NCBI GenBank assembly: GCA_963383645.1
Contig: OY726576.1
Location: forward strand, 16,348,131-16,412,130
Source of the DNA: Muscardinus avellanarius
Lineage: Eukaryota > Chordata > Mammalia > Rodentia > Gliridae
Reading direction: 5' to 3'
DNA length: 64,000 bases
Shown here: piece by piece, positions 58,710 through 64,000 of the stretch
How the letters are laid out: each line of letters starts with the position of its first letter
Position numbering within the stretch: the first letter of the stretch is position 1
Notes under the pieces: model-generated
What the model was told of the DNA's origin: nothing
Database searches by the model: none
What the model saw: only the letters and a program-made list of their open reading frames with translations
Made by a program: the position numbers and the translations under genes

Positions 58710-59415
58710 TTTTTTTTTTTTTTTTTTTTTTTTGCGGTACTAGGGATGGAACCCAGGGGCATTCTACCTCTGAGCTATGCCCCCAGCCCTATGTTTTATT
58801 TTTATTTATTTATTTTATTTTATGTGGATCACATTGAAAATGGCATACATTCACACAGTGCTTGGTGCCCTCCCCTGTCCTTTATTCTTTTTTTTTTCTG
58901 GTGGTACTGGGGATGGAACCCAGGGGCCTTCTACCTCCAGGCTACACTTCCAGGCCTATTTTTTATATTTTATTTGGAAACAGGGTCTCTTAAACCAGCT
59001 GAGGCTGGCTTCGAATCTTTGTGATCCTCCTGTCTCAGCCTCCCAAGCGCGGGGATTACACCTTTATGCTTTATATTGAAACAGGGTCTCACTGAGTTGC
59101 AAAGGGCCTCACAAAGTAGCTGAGGCTGTCCTCAAACCGTGATCCTCCTGTCTCAGACTCCCGAATGCTGGGATTGCAAACCTGTGCCACCACACCTGGC
59201 TCCCCAGCCCTATTTTTTTGTTGTTGTTTTGTTTGTGGGTCTGGGGATGGAACCCAGGGGCATTCTACCTCCAAGCTACGTCCCTGCCCTATTTTTTTAT
59301 TCTTTATTTTGAAACCAGGTCTCACTGATTTTCAAAAGGCCTCACTAAGTAGCTGAGGCTGTCCACAAACCTTGATCCTCCTGTCTCAGCCTCCTGAATA
59401 CTGGATTACAACCAG
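58710..59415 (-). repeat. Stack of four antisense SINEs
   Basis: T-run and tRNA-like half at about 58710-58800, a younger SINE at about 58890-59060, the head of the first at about 59065-59205, and a further SINE at about 59210-59415. The short stretch at 58805-58880 resembles the retroposed piece near 48400. Confidence 0.75.
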
Positions 59416-59529
59416 CCAAGCCCCTCCTCCTAAATGTCTGCCACCTCCCAGTAGCGCCACACTAGGCAGGAAGCCAGGACACGAGCACTTGTGACGGTAT
59501 TAAGCACCACGGATGCACAGGCCAGTGAG

Positions 59530-60510
59530 CACATGGGAAGATGACATCACTCATCATTAGGGAAATGGAAGTGAAGAGCGGAGAGCTTACCACTTTACGT
59601 TTATATGGCTTCTCAAAAAAAAAAAAAAAGAAAGAGAGAGAGAGAACAGTGAGTGTCGGTGAGATTGTAGAGCAGTTGTGGCCCTTCTGCATTGGTAGTA
59701 GGAACAGTAAATGTTGCACGTGCTGTAAAAAACAGTATATAGTCTTAAAAAATGTGAAACACAGAATTACCATTTGATCTAGTAATTCCACTTTTGGGTA
59801 TATGCTCAAAAGAATTAGAAAGTCAAAACTCAAATATTAATATGCCAGTGTGTACGGCAGAATTATTGAGAGTAGCTAGAAGCTGATAGAAGAAATAAAA
59901 TGTATGTAAGCCGGCCGTGGTGGGGCACGCTTGTCATCCCAGTACTTGGGAGGCTGAGACAGGAGGATGGCAGGTTCGCGGCCAGCCTCGGCTACTTGGT
60001 GAGGCCTTCTGCAACTTAGTGAGCCCTTGTTTCAAAATAAAGAAAAAGAAAAGGGCTGGGGTGTAGCTTGGAGGTAGAATGCCCCTGGGTTCCATCCCCA
60101 GTACCACACACACACAAAAAAAAGTTGCACGTACATGTAGTGAGTGCTACTGAGCACCAGAAAGAAATGAGGTTGTGAGTGTGTGCTTCCACACAGATGA
60201 ATTGCGACGACACTGGGCTAAGTGAAATACGACAGACACAGAGGAACATGCACTGCACAATTCCCCTTACCTCAGCTGCATGGAATGGCAAACAGAGATG
60301 GAAGGTGCAGTGGCCACAGCCAGGGCTTGGGGAGACACAGTGGGAGATACTGTTGAAAGGTTACACAGTGGGCGAATGGAGATGCTGCGTACGCTTTGGG
60401 GCTGGGCGACAGCGCCGTGGATGCGCTTGATGCTGTTGGACTGTACACCTAAGAACGGTGAAAGTAGTAAATTTTGTGTTATGGATATTTTTGCCGCAGT
60501 ACAACTTTAA
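59530..60510 (+). repeat. Old L1 3' region interrupted by a SINE
   Basis: Sense L1 3' sequence (AATTACCATTTGATCTAGTAATTCCACTTTTGGGTATATGC near 59765) runs to about 59880 and resumes at about 60130-60510. A young SINE sits at about 59911-60105. Confidence 0.7.
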
Positions 60511-60663
60511 AACTTTCTATAGCTTTCTTCACTCCGCCTTTATAAATAGATTGTACACGTAGGTCCGTGTTATTCCTCCAGGCCCACGTTTCGGGCCTCC
60601 TTTCTCCCTTCGCTCATGATTCACTCGCCCCTGCTCCCCATGTGCCTCATCGCAAATACCTAG

Positions 60664-60897
<234 letters not shown>

Positions 60898-60964
60898 TGA
60901 ATTCCTACCACTGTGATGTTTAGGATATGTTCCATGCAACAATCGTTTATTTATTTATTTATTT

Positions 60965-61250
60965 ATTTTTGTGGTACTGAAAATGGAACTCAGGGGTATT
61001 TTTCCTCCAATCTACACCCACAGACCTGTTTCCTGTTTTATTTTTAAACAGGTTCTTAGTAAGTTGCAGAGGGCCTAAGCTGCTGAGGCTGGCTGTGAAC
61101 ATTTGATCCTCCTGTCTCAGCCTCCCATGCACTGGGATTACAAGCCTGTGCCACCACTCTGGCTCAGTCTTTCCTTTGAACTTGGCTTCAGGTTGGACTC
61201 AAAAGCATCTGCCACCACGCCCAGCTAAAAGCAAAGAGTTTTTGTTTTTT
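60965..61250 (-). repeat. Antisense SINE and fragment
   Basis: A composite SINE (about 60965-61170) with a TTTA tail, and a short head remnant (CATCTGCCACCACGCCCAGC) ending near 61226. In the same intron position as the SINE of copy B at 31085-31290. Confidence 0.75.
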
Positions 61251-61559
61251 CTTTCCCCAGAGAAGGTCAAATGAGAGAGAGAGGGAGAGAGTGAGAGAGT
61301 GCAGGGTAATACTCTGCGTTTCTAAGCCTTTTCCTCTATGCTGGGCTCTCTTCCTAAGTTAATTTATTTTACATGATGGGTGACGGTGGTGTTCATCCAC
61401 TTAGCTTAGAACAAAACCAGCTGCTCTTTGAGTTGATCGGACCCCACTATTTTCGGGTCTTTGCACCACTCTTTGAAGTTCCTGGTTTTGGGCTCTGAAT
61501 TCTTCCCTGGCCCTTGACCCACGATGTAAAGTCATCTTGTCTTCCTTTCCTGTGGGCAG

Positions 61560-61655
61560 GAATTCCATTTTCTAAACCAAAGCTGATCGCCCAGCTGGAG
61601 CAAGGGAAAGAGGCGTGGAGAGAGGAGAGCAGATGCGCGCCAGCCTCCCGTGCGG
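61560..61655 (+). CDS. Copy C KRAB-B exon
   Basis: A 96-bp exon with acceptor CCTGTGGGCAG and donor GTGCGG|GTGAGTG. It encodes IPFSKPKLIAQLEQGKEAW and REESRCAPASRA, identical to copy B. It ends one base into a codon and must splice to a finger exon that lies beyond 64000. The KRAB-B to finger distance is about 3.7 kb in copy B and 5.3 kb in copy A, so absence from the remaining 2.3 kb is expected. Confidence 0.88.
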
Positions 61656-62299
61656 GTGAGTGGCAGGAAACTGGGCCAGTGAGCTCCAGGATGCAGGGTG
61701 TGAGCAGCCGAGAGGCCGGAGGGAGGCGGCGCCGAGCCCGAGTGCAGGGAGCTGCCTCTGGAGCTCTCGGCCTGCGTTCACGTTGCCTGGCTCGGCCTCC
61801 CTTCCAGACCTCATCCTCACCCGGTGAGGGCTTCCCTGTGTCTCCTGTCATCTTCCTCCTCCAGGAAGCCCTGGCCTTCCCGGGGTAACTCCGCCCTCTC
61901 ACATGTTTATGGGGTTCTTTCTCTTGTTACCATGCTTTAAAAAATGATCAAGAAGAGTATTGAAAGAACTGAGTGAGATAAAGGAGGCAAAGCCCAGTAG
62001 GAGAGAGGAGAGCTAAAAAGTCAGTTGAGAAATTGAAATGGAACGATAAAAACAACTCTAAGCTGAGTGACTTTTACAATTTTAAATGGTTATGTAAAAG
62101 TCTATATAATGTCCTCAATTTTGATTTTCAGCTTCTAAAACACTACTTTCATTATGAAAAAGTTGGCTGACACCTGTTCTAAGCATATCATACACAGCCT
62201 AACCTTCTGTATTCTACGTAATGAAAGGCAGTTCTCAGGTGTAATTTATTATTCTGTAGGGGTCCTTTGTAGTTTTTTTAAATTTATTTTTGGTATGGA

Positions 62300-62925
62300 T
62301 ATTTAACTCAGGGGCATGCTACCACTGAGCTAACTACACTCCTGGCTCTGTTATGTTTTTTATTTTGAAACGAGCTTTCAGTAAGTTGCTTAGAGCCTCA
62401 TTGGTTTTCATAGACTGGCCTGCAGCCTGTGAGCCTCCTGTATCAGCCTCCCAAGTACTGGTATTACGGGCATGGGCTCCTACACCCGATCCAGTGTACA
62501 CATGCCTATAACATCAGTACTTGGGATGATGATACAGGAAAAAAAATAGCTGGAAAGGGTAGTGCATGCCTGTAATCCCAGCATTTGAGGGGCTGAAACT
62601 AGAGAATCACAGGTTCAAAGCCAGCCTCAGGAATTTAGCTTAGTCAAAAATTAAAAATAAGCCGGGCGTGGTGGCGCACGCTTGTAATCCCCGCGCTTGG
62701 GAGGCGGAGACAGGAGGATCGCGCAGGTTCGAAGTCAGCCACGCTGGCTTAAGAGACTCTTTTTCCAAATAAAAATATAAAAATAGGTCTGGAAGTGTAG
62801 CCTGGAGGTAGAAGGGCTCCCAGGAACCCCAGTACCGCAAAATAAGTAAATAAATATTAAAAATAAGACCTGGGATATAGCTCAGTGGTACACAGCCTCT
62901 GGGTTCAATACCTAGTTAAAAAAGA
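62300..62925. repeat. SINEs with nesting
   Basis: An old antisense SINE (about 62300-62490). A plus-strand SINE has its head at about 62555-62640 and its tRNA-like half at about 62870-62920. A young SINE of the CTGGCTTAAGAGAC subtype sits in its linker (about 62660-62838). Confidence 0.8.
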
Positions 62926-62929
62926 AATG

Positions 62930-64000
62930 GAGATAAAGATAAAATAGTCTTTTTATACTCGTCCAGATTATTTAACATTTCCTGTTTTTTTTTCTTTTTA
63001 AAGATTTGAATGTACTCCGATGTCATTTTCCTTCAGTCTTACGGATTTCATTTAGCATTTCTTGTGATGCAGGTGACATTATATTTTCTTTTATTTGCTT
63101 ATTTGTTATTTATTTCTGTGTGTGTATGTGTATGATTGTTCAGGTGGAACCCGGGGACCTCTATCTCCGGGCTGTACCCTCAGCCCTATATTTTTTATTT
63201 GGAGACGGTCTGGCTAAGTTGCTGAGCGCACCATCAAGTTGCTGATGCTGACTTTGATTTTTGTTTGTTCGTTTCTCTGAAAGTGTCTTTATCTCACCTT
63301 CATTTTTGAAAGATATTTTTACTGGACTGAGAATATAAATTTTGTTTTAATGTTGGAACACTTTAAAGATTCTGTCCCAGTATTTTGTCCACATTGTTAC
63401 AAATAAGTCAGCTTAGTTTGCATCAGTTTGAACCCGAAAAAAATGTACTTTCTCATCCTCGGGCTGTTTTCAAAGCATTCTCTGTACTTTTTGCGTTCAG
63501 CAGCCTGACTGTGAAGCGACCCCCAAGGACATGTTGCGTCCCATGTATTTTCTGCTCCTTTCTTACTCTTCGCTTCTGGGACCACACTTAGGTGTGTGTG
63601 TCCCTTCTTTTTATGCTGTTCCACAGGTTCTGAGCCTGTCTGTATTTTAAGTCTTCTTTTCTCTCTGTTCTTCAGACGGAACGCGGTCTGTTGACCTGTC
63701 TTCACGTTTACTCTCTCATCTCTCATCTCCAATATTCTGTCCAGCCTCACCCATGAATTTTTATTTAAAGTGTTTTTCAGTTTTGTAATTTCTTTTTTGT
63801 TTTACTGCAGTTTTTGTATTTCTCTAATGAGATTTCCACCTGTTTATTATTCATGAGCACGTTCCTTTTTTATTCTTTAAGAGAATGGTACTAAAAAGAT
63901 ATATTAATAAATGCAAGAATTGCAAAATCACATATATAACTGTTTTCAGTCTTTTGTTAGAGAAAGTGAAGTGTTTTTATGTGGACATGGAAATCTATTA
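62930..64000. repeat. L1-like intron sequence of copy C
   Basis: AT-rich sequence paralogous to about 32490-33480 of copy B (GATATTTTTACTGG, CCAGTATTTTGTCCAC, ACAAATAAGTCAGCTTAG). An antisense SINE fragment lies at about 63130-63245. No finger exon appears before the window ends. Confidence 0.6.

Overview
This window is mammalian nuclear DNA, most likely from a squirrel-family rodent (Sciuridae). The main clue is the dominant short repeat: a roughly 200-bp composite with a 7SL/B1-like left half, an A-rich linker and a tRNA-derived ID-like right half, as in the MEN-type SINEs of squirrels. It occurs dozens of times on both strands. Genes are split into exons with GT/AG borders, and old L1 fragments, microsatellites and CpG-rich promoters fill the rest. 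Nothing looks bacterial or viral apart from old endogenous retroviral copies.

The organising theme is an expanded cluster of ZNF133-type KRAB zinc-finger genes. Copy A (minus strand, promoter near 21.6 kb, KRAB exons near 15.6 and 14.7 kb, finger exon 7.6-9.35 kb) reads as an essentially complete ZNF133. Copy B (plus strand, promoter near 26.5 kb, KRAB exons near 30.9 and 31.65 kb, finger exon 35.4-36.75 kb) is head-to-head with A; its finger exon is rearranged and truncated by a frameshift. Copy C (plus strand, promoter near 51.6 kb, noncoding exon at 53.4 kb, KRAB exons at 60.8 and 61.6 kb) runs off the right edge before its finger exon. A fourth promoter block near 4 kb (minus strand) serves a gene body that must lie left of the window. 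A decayed finger exon (relic R) lies at 47.0-48.8 kb. The four promoter blocks are long paralogous segments.

At 49.06-50.05 kb on the minus strand is a terminal coding exon that I read as the C-terminus of DZANK1, the neighbour of ZNF133 on human chromosome 20. It converges tail-to-tail with relic R, with opposed AATAAA signals about 40 bp apart, and its last codons are frameshifted.

Other contents: a betaretrovirus/IAP-like provirus (42.06-45.72 kb) with a large internal deletion, its 5' LTR split by a 1.57-kb antisense solo LTR; an RPL27A processed pseudogene (39.85-40.37 kb); many nested SINEs; ancient L1 3' ends; and a GC-rich minisatellite inside the CpG island of copy B.

KRAB zinc-finger proteins bind DNA through finger arrays and recruit TRIM28/KAP1 through KRAB to silence targets. 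I see no operon-like or biochemical system beyond this. The most unusual content is how the ZNF133 locus has been copied, inverted, re-fingered and broken.
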